DNA from: Bacteroidales bacterium
GTDB taxonomy: Bacteria; Bacteroidota; Bacteroidia; Bacteroidales; WCHB1-69
DNA length: 64,000 bases
NCBI GenBank assembly: GCA_024686335.1
Contig: JAILCI010000044.1
Coordinates: forward strand, 1-64,000
Direction: 5' to 3'
The position numbers and the translations under genes are program-made. Positions 49,130-57,897 of this stretch are shown here, in pieces. Numbering within the stretch: position 1 is the first letter of the stretch; each line of letters begins with the position of its first letter. The notes beneath the pieces were generated by a model. It searched no databases and was not told where the DNA came from. It saw nothing but the letters and a program-made list of their open reading frames with translations.

Positions 49130-50362
49130 TTATTCAGGTATGACGATTGGGAACTGTTGGTTGAACTCCATACGATAAGGAGCGCCAATGATGTTCGTCA
49201 AAAAGTCAACATATTGATCTGTAAAAGCGAACTTGTTGGGATCGTAATATTCTGTAGGCAGCGGGAAGTTGCCAATATTACCCATCTCTATCTCAGTAGC
49301 ATGGAACTCCTCCAACTCGTCGTAAGGCACGATATCGCGCATAACGGCCATCTTACCGTAATCTTCACGAAGCAACAAGTCAACAACTTTGTCGGCAAGT
49401 GTAGAGGTCAGGCGGCGGTCATATTCGTAGCATTTACCAGAACGAGGAATATAACCAGAAATTTGGCCACGGGCCTCAATGCCGAGACGTCTGTTGATCT
49501 CAGAAGCAATAACGCCGCTTACACCGCCAAAACGCGGATGGCCATATTCATCTGTATCAGCGGAAGCATAGACCATACCCAGTTCCTGTTTCTCATCGTC
49601 CCACCATCTTACACCTTCAGAAACAGCTATGATAAGGCTATGTTTCGGGTCGCGCATGTAAGCCTCTTTGACGGCCTCAAAGAAGAACTCCTTACGTTCC
49701 TTGGTCATCTCAACCTCGGGAATCAAAGACATCTGAGCGCCACCAAAAGTAGCAGAACCGGTCAACCAACCAGCATCACGGCCCATAACCTCGAGCACCA
49801 TAATACGTTGGTGAGACTCATTTGTTGTATGCAATTTGCTTGTCAATTTCTTGATAGCCATGGCGCCAGATGGGAAACCAGGGCAAAGAACAGTCTCAAA
49901 CTGTTGTCCGTTATAATGGTGGATTGTTCTGGTTCTCAAATCGTTATCAATAGTTTTCGGAAAACCTATGACGGGAATACCATATTTTTCATACATCTTA
50001 CGAGCGGCACCGTTAGTATCATCACCACCGATAGTCACCAGTACATCAATCTTATAGCGTTCGATATTGCGCAGAATCTGTTCAGAGCGGTCTTCGGGTT
50101 GCTTCTTGCTCGGGAAGGGATTGGTACGAGAAGAAAGCAATGCTGTACCGCCATAAATACCGTTATAAGAGATATTTGTAAGATCGACAATGTCACCATC
50201 GCCCAAAAGGCCTTTCCATCCGCGCAACACGCCATAGACCTTAAAACCTAACATTGAGGCTCTATTACGAACACATTCGATACTGGAATTGATAGCAGGG
50301 GTGTCGCCACCGCCGGAGAGGATTGCTAATGTTTTGCCATTGAATAACTTTTCGGTTCTCAT
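49130..50362 (-). CDS. 6-phosphofructokinase, PPi-type motifs
   Basis: ILSGGGDTPAIN, VTIGGDDTNGAA, GFPKTIDNDL and MGRDAGWL motifs. Confidence 0.92.
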   Translation of the reverse strand: MRTEKLFNGKTLAILSGGGDTPAINSSIECVRNRASMLGFKVYGVLRGWKGLLGDGDIVDLTNISYNGIYGGTALLSSRTNPFPSKKQPEDRSEQILRNIERYKIDVLVTIGGDDTNGAARKMYEKYGIPVIGFPKTIDNDLRTRTIHHYNGQQFETVLCPGFPSGAMAIKKLTSKLHTTNESHQRIMVLEVMGRDAGWLTGSATFGGAQMSLIPEVEMTKERKEFFFEAVKEAYMRDPKHSLIIAVSEGVRWWDDEKQELGMVYASADTDEYGHPRFGGVSGVIASEINRRLGIEARGQISGYIPRSGKCYEYDRRLTSTLADKVVDLLLREDYGKMAVMRDIVPYDELEEFHATEIEMGNIGNFPLPTEYYDPNKFAFTDQYVDFLTNIIGAPYRMEFNQQFPIVIPE

Positions 50363-50423
50363 ATTTTGATGATTTTTAAATTTAGACTAAAAGGAATAGT
50401 CATACAATAGTTGTACAACGCTG

Positions 50424-50431
50424 CAAAAGTA
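50424..50431 (-). promoter_or_regulatory. -7 box TACTTTTG (minus) upstream of the phosphofructokinase gene
   Basis: CAAAAGTA on plus strand, 62 bp upstream of the start. Confidence 0.5.
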
Positions 50432-50507
50432 GCAAAAATTTTGTATACATTGGCTATAATAAAATGCATGTCGCATCGTTTTAAAACTTAATGGTAAAAA
50501 TTGTTGG

Positions 50508-53111
50508 ATGAGCAAGATAGTACCCTCATACAATCGATGGAGATGGAACAACTTATATGGACTAGTCATTTGCTGGCTATTCCAAGTTCTATTTATCGGC
50601 TCACTCTCAGCTCAGACGCTGACGGGGAAAGTCTGCACCATCAATGAGAAGGGAGATACTGTCGGGGTACATATGGCTCAATTGCAGTGGCTACACACAC
50701 CAGTAGGCGTCATTACCAATAAAGACGGATCATACAAACTCCCTTTCACAAACACAGACACCCTTGTGGTCAGTTATCTCTTTTACGATTCCGACACACT
50801 GATTATCAACAAAAAACAGAGGCAACGGACTTTCCTCGTCAGCACTACCCAACCTCTGCAAGAAGTCGTCATATCCAAAAGGAAAAAGCCAAAATACTCC
50901 CGCAAAGACAATCCTGCTGTAGAATTAGTGAAAAAAGTCATCGAAAACAAAGACAAACATCGTATCGATGAGGCTGAACATTACAAAGCAAAAAATTATA
51001 AGAAACTGGTAATGACTTTTGGACGTTTCGATTTAGATTTTCAGAAAAACATTTATCAGCAGTTATCATTTTTGAAAAAATATATCGATACTATTCCTGA
51101 AGATAGCGTACCCGTTCTGACCATCTCCTTACGTGAAACACTTTCAGACATCTACCACCAAAAATCTCCCAACAAAAAAGTTAACTATTTAATTGCCAGA
51201 CGTATGCAAGGTATGGATGAGGTTCTGGACGATGAGGGCATGGGCACCAACCTTGACGCAATTTTTTCCGAAGTAAACATTTTCGACAATGATATTGAGT
51301 TGATGCTCAATAAATTTGTCAGTCCCCTATCCTCCTCTTTAGCCACTATCTATTACCATTATTACATTACTGACACGCTGGAAGTGGATAGTGTTTCTTG
51401 TATAGAGCTGACCTTTTCACCTGTAAACAGCCGTTCTTTTGGTTTTTCAGGGCGAATGTACATTGTAAACGACAGTACCTATGCCTTGAAAAAATATGCC
51501 ATCAATGTGCCACACAACATCAACATGAACTTTGTAAGGCAACTGCGTATTGAGCAAGATTTCACGAAGTTAGACTCCGGTTTATGGGCGCCTACCACGG
51601 CTCAGACATACGCATCATTTTCACTTATCAAGAGGAAAAAGATGCGACAGATATATGTCACACAAAGTACCCTTTGGTATAACTATGAACTTGGTGTTAT
51701 GATTCCAGATTCTATCAACTCTGCATTAACGGGTGGTGAAGTGGCAGCTAAGAATCTCAAATACAAAAACTGGCAATGGAGAAAAATGCGTCCCCTACCC
51801 TTGTCTGCCAAGGAATCCTTTATGGACAGTCTCAACACGGAAATGCGGCGGCTACCGGCATACAAAGTGTTGGAAAAGACGGCTGAGATCCTAGCAACAG
51901 GATATATTGCGACATCAAAAGATCGGAAAGAGAGTGGTTTTGACATTGGCAACATCTATAATATGATTAGTCGGAATCCGACAGAAGGATACAGACTACG
52001 TATTGGAGGTATGACCACAGCTAAAGCCCACGAAAGATGGTTTGTCAACTGGTACATGGCTTTCGGCTGCTTGGACCAGCGTCTCAAATACAGTGTCACC
52101 TTGGCTCATAGTTTTGTAAAAAAAGAGCGCCATCTAAACGAGCATCCGCGCAATGCCCTTTCTTTCACCACAATGTATGATGTTGAGACTCCGGGACAGA
52201 GTTATGGATACATGGACAGAGATAATTTCCTGATGTCATACACTCATGGTGAGCCCTCGCTATCGGCACAGTATGTCCGACGCATGAAGCTGCGTTACGA
52301 GCGGGAGTGGCCTTTCCGACTCAGTTTGGACACATGGCTACAGTATGAGGAAAACGAAGCTACTGGTTCACTGATGTATTGGCGAATCAATCCTGACGGT
52401 TCCACATCCCGGGTCACCTCCTTCCATGACATGGAATGGTGTATGCAGTTACGTTGGTCTCCTGGCGAGCGACTGTACAACAACCAGTCGGGCAAAGACA
52501 ACCTTCTTAAGCTATCCAAAAATGCTCCTGTGCTCAAACTGACACATACGAGTGGACTTTTGGATTTTAAGAAATGGTATCATCGGACTGACTTTTCTGT
52601 GGAGAAGCGCATCTGGCTCTCCGCATTTGGCTATATTGACGCCACACTCCAAGCCGGCATCATCTGGAATGCCGCACCGTTCCCAAAGCTGTATGTACCA
52701 CCTGCCAACAGATCACTATTCCTCGCCTCAAACTCCTTTTGTCTAATGAAGCCCATGGAGTTCATCATGGACAAATATGTAGGATTCTACGCCACATATT
52801 TTTTAAAGGGTTGGATTTTCAACCGAATACCATTGTGGAATCGGCTAAAGTTCCGCGAGGTACTCTCTTTCAGCGGTGTTTATGGAGGTTTATCAGCCAA
52901 GAACGTGCCCAGTGCCACCACACCGGGACTCTATGTGCTTCCAGACGGTTGTGGACAACTGGGCAAACTTCCGTACATGGAAATCACCGCCGGCATAGAG
53001 AACATCTTTCATTTTCTACGTATTGACTATGTCCGCCGACTCACCTACGCCAAAGATCTGAAGGGTTGGGACAAGAACGGGATCAGGTTGTCGTTTGAGT
53101 TGTCGTTTTAG
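50508..53111 (+). CDS. DUF5686 / carboxypeptidase-like regulatory domain outer-membrane protein
   Basis: CarboxypepD-like N-terminus (TLTGKVCTINEKGDTVGVHMAQLQWLHTPVGVITNKDGSYKLPF), DUF5686-like NPAVELVKKVIENKDKHR, beta-barrel C-terminus. Confidence 0.82.
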   Translation: MSKIVPSYNRWRWNNLYGLVICWLFQVLFIGSLSAQTLTGKVCTINEKGDTVGVHMAQLQWLHTPVGVITNKDGSYKLPFTNTDTLVVSYLFYDSDTLIINKKQRQRTFLVSTTQPLQEVVISKRKKPKYSRKDNPAVELVKKVIENKDKHRIDEAEHYKAKNYKKLVMTFGRFDLDFQKNIYQQLSFLKKYIDTIPEDSVPVLTISLRETLSDIYHQKSPNKKVNYLIARRMQGMDEVLDDEGMGTNLDAIFSEVNIFDNDIELMLNKFVSPLSSSLATIYYHYYITDTLEVDSVSCIELTFSPVNSRSFGFSGRMYIVNDSTYALKKYAINVPHNINMNFVRQLRIEQDFTKLDSGLWAPTTAQTYASFSLIKRKKMRQIYVTQSTLWYNYELGVMIPDSINSALTGGEVAAKNLKYKNWQWRKMRPLPLSAKESFMDSLNTEMRRLPAYKVLEKTAEILATGYIATSKDRKESGFDIGNIYNMISRNPTEGYRLRIGGMTTAKAHERWFVNWYMAFGCLDQRLKYSVTLAHSFVKKERHLNEHPRNALSFTTMYDVETPGQSYGYMDRDNFLMSYTHGEPSLSAQYVRRMKLRYEREWPFRLSLDTWLQYEENEATGSLMYWRINPDGSTSRVTSFHDMEWCMQLRWSPGERLYNNQSGKDNLLKLSKNAPVLKLTHTSGLLDFKKWYHRTDFSVEKRIWLSAFGYIDATLQAGIIWNAAPFPKLYVPPANRSLFLASNSFCLMKPMEFIMDKYVGFYATYFLKGWIFNRIPLWNRLKFREVLSFSGVYGGLSAKNVPSATTPGLYVLPDGCGQLGKLPYMEITAGIENIFHFLRIDYVRRLTYAKDLKGWDKNGIRLSFELSF

Positions 53112-53142
53112 TTGGAAATGAAACGTCACCTACCTCTTTCGC

Positions 53143-53240
53143 CCCTTCGGGGCTTCCTTGATTCCCGCACCGTCACACAACCAGCCCCACACTGACGTGC
53201 GGGGTTATTAGGATAGCGTGCCTCCAGCACGCAGTCAAAG
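53143..53240. repeat. Partial, internally deleted copy of the hairpin-mosaic repeat
   Basis: tcgccccttcggggcttccttgattc ... agccccacactgacgtgcggggttattaggatagcgtgcctccagcacgc, shared with 53346-53600. Confidence 0.75.
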
Positions 53241-53345
53241 TACAAAGGCGGGAAGTCACCGCGAGAGGCGTTAGCCGCGAGCAAATCCGCTTGTTAAAAT
53301 CTATCTGCGGAAAAAAAACACAAATTACCGCAAAATGTTCGCAAA

Positions 53346-53600
53346 TTATCCATTAATTATTTTTGGATAATTCGCATCTCTTTCGCCCCTTCAGGGCTTC
53401 CTTGATTCACACGCCATCACATACACAGGGGTTCACACCCCTGCCTGTATTCTGCCGCCCTTTCAGGGCTCTGTCAACGACGATCTTCTGTCATCATCAG
53501 AGCAAGAATATTGGCGTACCTTCGGCACGCTGATATGACACTGCACCGGCCAGCCCCACACTAACGTGCGGGGTTATTAGGATAGCGTGCCTCCAGCACG
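53346..53600. repeat. Hairpin-mosaic direct repeat, copy 1
   Basis: Nearly identical to 53751-54005, constant offset of 405 bp. Confidence 0.9.
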
Positions 53601-53750
53601 CTGTCAAAGTGCGGAGGCGACTATGATCGTAGCGAATAAAATCTGCGTAATACAGGTCCGCAAGGACCTACAAATAAAATCTGCGTTCATCTGCGAAATC
53701 TGCGAAATCTGCGGGAACAAAACACAAAATTACCGCAAAATTCCCATAAA

Positions 53751-54005
53751 TTATCCATTAATTATTTTTGGATAATTCGCATCTCTTTCGCCCCTTCAGG
53801 GCTTCCTTGATTCACACGCCATCACATACACAGGGGTTCACACCCCTGCCTGTATTCTGCCGCCCTTTCAGGGCTCTATCAACCGCACTCTTCTGTCATC
53901 ATCAGATCAAGAATAGTGGCGTACCTTCGGCACGCTGATATGACACTGCACCGGCCAGCCCCACACTAACGTGCGGGGTTATTAGGATAGCGTGCCTCCA
54001 GCACG
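53751..54005. repeat. Hairpin-mosaic direct repeat, copy 2
   Basis: Nearly identical to 53346-53600. Confidence 0.9.
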
Positions 54006-54064
54006 CACGGGAACACGGATTGTTGCTTAGTCGTTGAACTAGACTGAGAACTGGCAACTAATCA

Positions 54065-54102
54065 TTGCGTCCTTTGCGGCTCTGCGTTTGCAGCTTTGCG
54101 TT
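54065..54102. repeat. Degenerate TGCG(T/G)(C/T)TT heptad repeat (family of 30645-30670, inverted)
   Basis: ttgcgtcctttgcggctctgcgtttgcagctttgcgtt, read directly. Confidence 0.6.
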
Positions 54103-54271
54103 AAAATCATCTATGAGCGTAGCGAACAAAAATCTGCGTCCATCTGCGAGATCTGCGGGAATCTGCGGGAACAAAACACATCAAACCCCGTAGGGGTCCC
54201 ATCACAATAACGGAGTGCCGAAAACCTCCGACACTCCGTAACTGTCAACTATCAACTGTCAACTATCAACT

Positions 54272-55777
54272 CTACTTGACGTTTCTCTTGTGCAGATCGA
54301 AAACGGTCTTGACAGGATTGAAGGTTTCGATGGGCACTTCCACAAAGACAGTGATCCAGTCGCTCATAGCGCCGTTCCAAAGGCCAGGCAACTCCATTGC
54401 CTTCAGGTCGCGACCATTGTAGGACTTCGAAGAGATGAAGCCCGTCTCGGGATCCACATATTCGGGCAGATTGAACTTCTGACCCTTATAGTCCTTTATA
54501 CCGCAGACCAAGTCGACGGGATTGAAGTGAGTAGCATGCTCGAGAATATCGCGCTGATGGTCGTCAGCCTTGTTGATTTGGGAAGACTCCACAATCTGCA
54601 GAGAGCAGGTGTTATCCTCAGCCTCCATCCAGAAGGGGCCGCCACCAGGTTCGCCCTCGTTCTTGACCATACCGCAAATACGCAACGGACGGTTGAGCTT
54701 GTCGTAGAGCGCCTCAACAGAGCAATCGTCGCCCAGAGATATTTGCAACTGAGACTCGGCAAAATCCATCATTTCGCAGAGAAGCATTTCATCTACATCA
54801 CCCTGATCAATGCGCTTTAGATAACTGAAGACACGTTGCTGTAACTGAATAAGATAGCCTGCCAAAACTTTCTTGTAACGGATAGTAGGAGCAATGCGAT
54901 TTTCTGTGATGACATTGTCGATATTCTTGACAAAGACGACATCGGCATCCATCTTGTTGAGATTGTGGATCAGGGCACCGTGACCGGCAGGACGGAAGAG
55001 CAAATGACCATCGTCGTCGCGGAACGGGGTGTTATCAGGATTCACCGCAATGGTATCCGTAGCTGGATCCTGTTCTGAGAAAGTGATATTATAGGTAACG
55101 CCAAAGCGGGCCTCATATTTAGGAACCACCTGATGTACCAGCGCCTCAAAACCCTCTTTGTGAGCAGGAGAAATGGTGAAATGAAGTTGGCACTTGCCAC
55201 CATTATTAGCATAAAGAGCTGCCTCGACAAGATGCTCCTCCAGAGAAGTTCTGATCTCATTGTCATAACGATGGAAAGCCAGCATTCCCTTAGGCTTATG
55301 GCCATAATCGAGACCCTCTTCCTGCAACAGATAACGAATCACCAACTTATAGTCGCCCTCCAGACGAGCCTTTTCGATATCGAGTCCGGCTTTTTTCATC
55401 ACGGCAGAGAGATCCTCATAAAAAGGATATACAGGCAAATCGTTCAAGAACTTCATTGCCTTGTCGCGCAAGGCCTCATTATCATCGGAGAGCATTGCAT
55501 AGAGGTCTTTGAACATACGGGTGGCAGCACCAGAGGCGGGCACGAACTTGAGCAGCTGCAGACCAGCGGTGGCAGCTTCATAGTCCGACTCAATCTCCTC
55601 TACCTCATCGGCAGACAGACGGACAATGCCATCATCGATGACGGCAGCACGGTTCAAGCGAGCAAAGGGGAATCCTTGCTTAAAGCGCTCCAACTGAGCG
55701 GCCACATTTGTCACATCACAACCATGTTTAAGAATCATCTCTTCATCTTGCGGGGAAAACTTCATCATAGCATTCAT
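54272..55777 (-). CDS. DUF4301 domain-containing protein
   Basis: FVPASGAATRMFKDLY, FRPAGHGALIHNLN, NEGEPGGGPFWMEAEDN and GLWNGAMSDWITVFVEVP motifs. Confidence 0.88.
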   Translation of the reverse strand: MNAMMKFSPQDEEMILKHGCDVTNVAAQLERFKQGFPFARLNRAAVIDDGIVRLSADEVEEIESDYEAATAGLQLLKFVPASGAATRMFKDLYAMLSDDNEALRDKAMKFLNDLPVYPFYEDLSAVMKKAGLDIEKARLEGDYKLVIRYLLQEEGLDYGHKPKGMLAFHRYDNEIRTSLEEHLVEAALYANNGGKCQLHFTISPAHKEGFEALVHQVVPKYEARFGVTYNITFSEQDPATDTIAVNPDNTPFRDDDGHLLFRPAGHGALIHNLNKMDADVVFVKNIDNVITENRIAPTIRYKKVLAGYLIQLQQRVFSYLKRIDQGDVDEMLLCEMMDFAESQLQISLGDDCSVEALYDKLNRPLRICGMVKNEGEPGGGPFWMEAEDNTCSLQIVESSQINKADDHQRDILEHATHFNPVDLVCGIKDYKGQKFNLPEYVDPETGFISSKSYNGRDLKAMELPGLWNGAMSDWITVFVEVPIETFNPVKTVFDLHKRNVK

Positions 55778-55813
55778 AATTTATTTGTCGTTAATTATTT
55801 CGAAAAGAAAGTG

Positions 55814-55821
55814 CAAATATA
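55814..55821 (-). promoter_or_regulatory. -7 box TATATTTG (minus) of the DUF4301 gene
   Basis: CAAATATA on plus strand, about 37 bp upstream of the start. Confidence 0.6.
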
Positions 55822-55842
55822 AAAATTTTGTTGCATCCGGAG

Positions 55843-56128
55843 CAATCTGCGTCCTCGCAGATTGTACATAAAACATTATTATTTTAATATAAAACTGCGG
55901 GGATGGAGCAATCTGCGTCCTCGCAGATTGTACATAAAAACATTATGCGGGGACGGAGCAATCTGCGTCCTCGCAGATTGTATGTAAAAACATTATCATT
56001 TTAATATAAAACTGCGGGGACGCAGTTTTCTCCTTATTACAAAACTGCGGGGACGCAGTTTTCTCCTTATTACAAAACTGCGAGGACGCAGTTTTCTCCT
56101 TAATTTAAAACTGCGAGGACGCAGTTTT
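55843..56128. repeat. Array of seven related hairpins (three forward, four reversed) between divergent promoters
   Basis: CAATCTGCG-TCCT-CGCAGATTG at 55843, 55909 and 55959; AAAACTGCG-(G/A)GGA-CGCAGTTTT at 56008, 56041, 56074 and 56107, the last four at an exact 33-bp period. Confidence 0.93.
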
Positions 56129-56143
56129 CTCCGGAAATTTTAC

Positions 56144-56152
56144 TACCTTTGC
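56144..56152 (+). promoter_or_regulatory. -7 box TACCTTTGC of the kal gene
   Basis: TAnnTTTG consensus, 15 bp after the last hairpin and 44 bp before ATG 56196. Confidence 0.65.
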
Positions 56153-56195
56153 ACCCGCATTTAGAATTATTGTTAAACTCAAAAATAAAAACACA

Positions 56196-56591
56196 ATGGA
56201 AGAGAAAAAAACATCCATGATCAGATTGAGAATGAGCTCACAGGATGCTCATTATGGTGGTAACTTAGTAGATGGCGCACACATGCTGGCACTGTTCGGC
56301 GATGTGGCCACAGAACTGCTCATCATGCAAGATGGCGACGAAGGTCTTTTCTGCGCATACGACAACGTAGAGTTCCTCGCTCCCGTTTATGCTGGCGACT
56401 ATATCGAGGCTGTCGGTGAGATCACCAAGGTTGGCAACACCTCCCGTAAGATGGTCTTCGAAGCCAGAAAAGTCATCATCCCGCGTCCTGACATCAGCGC
56501 CTCCGCAGCTGACGTGCTTCCCGAGCCTGTCGTAGTATGCCGCGCTTCCGGCACCTGCGTAGTTCCGAAACAATGCCAACGCAAGAACTAA
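56196..56591 (+). CDS. kal: 3-aminobutyryl-CoA ammonia lyase (hotdog fold)
   Basis: [46 protein letters not shown] and [27 protein letters not shown]. Confidence 0.88.
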   Translation: MEEKKTSMIRLRMSSQDAHYGGNLVDGAHMLALFGDVATELLIMQDGDEGLFCAYDNVEFLAPVYAGDYIEAVGEITKVGNTSRKMVFEARKVIIPRPDISASAADVLPEPVVVCRASGTCVVPKQCQRKN

Positions 56592-56601
56592 TTATGAAGA
56601 T

Positions 56602-56678
56602 ATTAAGTTATGAAATTATAAAGTTATCATAGATTTGACGGTCATCAACGCCTTCACCTCTTTGTTTCATAACTTAAT
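56602..56678. repeat. 14-bp perfect inverted repeat ATTAAGTTATGAAA ... TTTCATAACTTAAT between kal and kce
   Basis: Arms 56602-56615 and 56665-56678, followed by TTTAATAATTTAATAG repeats. Confidence 0.85.
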
Positions 56679-56720
56679 AATTTAATAGTTTAATAATTTA
56701 ATAGAAATTTTTTTTGAAAT

Positions 56721-57551
56721 ATGGAAAAACTAATCATAACCGCCGCTATTTGCGGTGCTGAAGTAACGAAAGAGCAGAATCCGGCCGTTCCTTATACTGT
56801 TGAGGAGATTGTCAAAGAGGCCAAGTCAGCTGTTGATGCTGGTGCAGCTATCGTGCACTTGCACGTGCGTGAGGATGATGGCACGCCGACCCAGAGTCGC
56901 GCCCGTTTCCAGGAGTGCGAGGACGCTATCTACAAAGCATGTCCTAATGTCATCTTGATTCCGTCCACTGGCGGTGCCGTGGGCATGACTCCCGACGAGC
57001 GTCTGCAGTCTACCGACACCACTCCTATCCCTGAGATGGCCACTCTGGACTGTGGTACCTGCAACTTCGGTGACGAGATTTTTGACAACACCATGCCGAC
57101 AATGCGTGCTTTTGGCAAGCGCATGATCGAGCGTGGCATCAAGCCCGAATACGAGTGCTTCGAGATGGGTCACCTGGACACAATTCTGACGATGGCTCGC
57201 AAGGGTGAGGTCCCTGGAGCTCCCATGCAGTTCAACTTCGTCTTAGGCGTTCCTGGCTGTACTCCTGCCACCGTGCCCAACCTCTGCTGGCTCGTTCAAA
57301 ACATCCCGGCAGGCTCCACATGGACCTGCACCGGCATTGGCCGTCACGCCTTCACCCTCGCCGCTCCCACCATCGTGATGGGCGGTAACGTGCGCGTAGG
57401 TTTCGAAGACAACCTCTACCTCGAGAGAGGCGTCCTCGCCAAGTCTAACGGTGAACTCGTCGACAAGGTTGTCCGCATGGCCAAACTGCTCGGCCGTCAA
57501 GTGGCCACCTCCGATGAGGCTCGTGAAATCCTCGGCCTCAAAAAGAGATAG
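56721..57551 (+). CDS. kce: 3-keto-5-aminohexanoate cleavage enzyme (BKACE family)
   Basis: MEKLIITAAICGAEVTKEQNPAVPYTVEEIVKEAKSAVDAGAAIVHLHVREDDGTPTQ and ECFEMGHLDT motifs. Confidence 0.9.
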   Translation: MEKLIITAAICGAEVTKEQNPAVPYTVEEIVKEAKSAVDAGAAIVHLHVREDDGTPTQSRARFQECEDAIYKACPNVILIPSTGGAVGMTPDERLQSTDTTPIPEMATLDCGTCNFGDEIFDNTMPTMRAFGKRMIERGIKPEYECFEMGHLDTILTMARKGEVPGAPMQFNFVLGVPGCTPATVPNLCWLVQNIPAGSTWTCTGIGRHAFTLAAPTIVMGGNVRVGFEDNLYLERGVLAKSNGELVDKVVRMAKLLGRQVATSDEAREILGLKKR

Positions 57552-57574
57552 GTCATTACGGATAGTTACCAAAC

Positions 57575-57609
57575 AAAAAACGGACGCTTTCGGGCGCCCG
57601 TTTTTTTTT
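57575..57609 (+). terminator. Intrinsic terminator after kce
   Basis: AAAAAACGGACGCTTTCGGGCGCCCGTTTTTTTTT. Confidence 0.88.
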
Positions 57610-57611
57610 AG

Positions 57612-57878
57612 GGAACTGTATGCCTAATGGCACATTGTAGGCCCAAGAATGTTGCTAATAGACGTTTTCTTAAGGGAGACGATGGCTTCATGGCAGGCAA
57701 TCCCCACAAATATAATTCTACAACTTTTCTCTTGATAGAAAAGTTGCCAAAAGATCAAGCCGACATGAAACCCGCCCGCTCTGTCCGCCCCAGGTGCCTC
57801 AGTAAATCATGTGGGGTTAAAATGCAATCTGTTTTGACTTTGCACTCATCTTTGTGGTGCCATCATGTATATAACTCC
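57612..57878 (+). repeat. Interspersed TIR-bounded element, copy C
   Basis: TIRs GGAACTGTATGCCTAATGGCAC and GTGCCATCATGTATATAACTCC (16/22). Core hairpin at 57721-57746 and ATCAAG at 57754-57759. Confidence 0.82.
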
Positions 57879-57897
57879 CGTATTTATGTCATCTCAT

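Noticed and set aside
49157-50251. 364-aa plus-strand ORF antisense to the phosphofructokinase gene
   Set aside because: Completely covered by a gene with clear family motifs on the other strand; the antisense translation shows no recognisable domain. Treated as a shadow ORF.
53346-54005. Possible IS element in the 53-54 kb repeat region
   Set aside because: No transposase ORF and no terminal inverted repeats bounding the duplicated block; the small ORF 53587-53775 runs through hairpin words and is not convincing.
56008-56128. CRISPR-like appearance of the regularly spaced repeats
   Set aside because: The 33-bp period has no unique spacers (the intervening sequence is repeated), and no cas genes are in the window.
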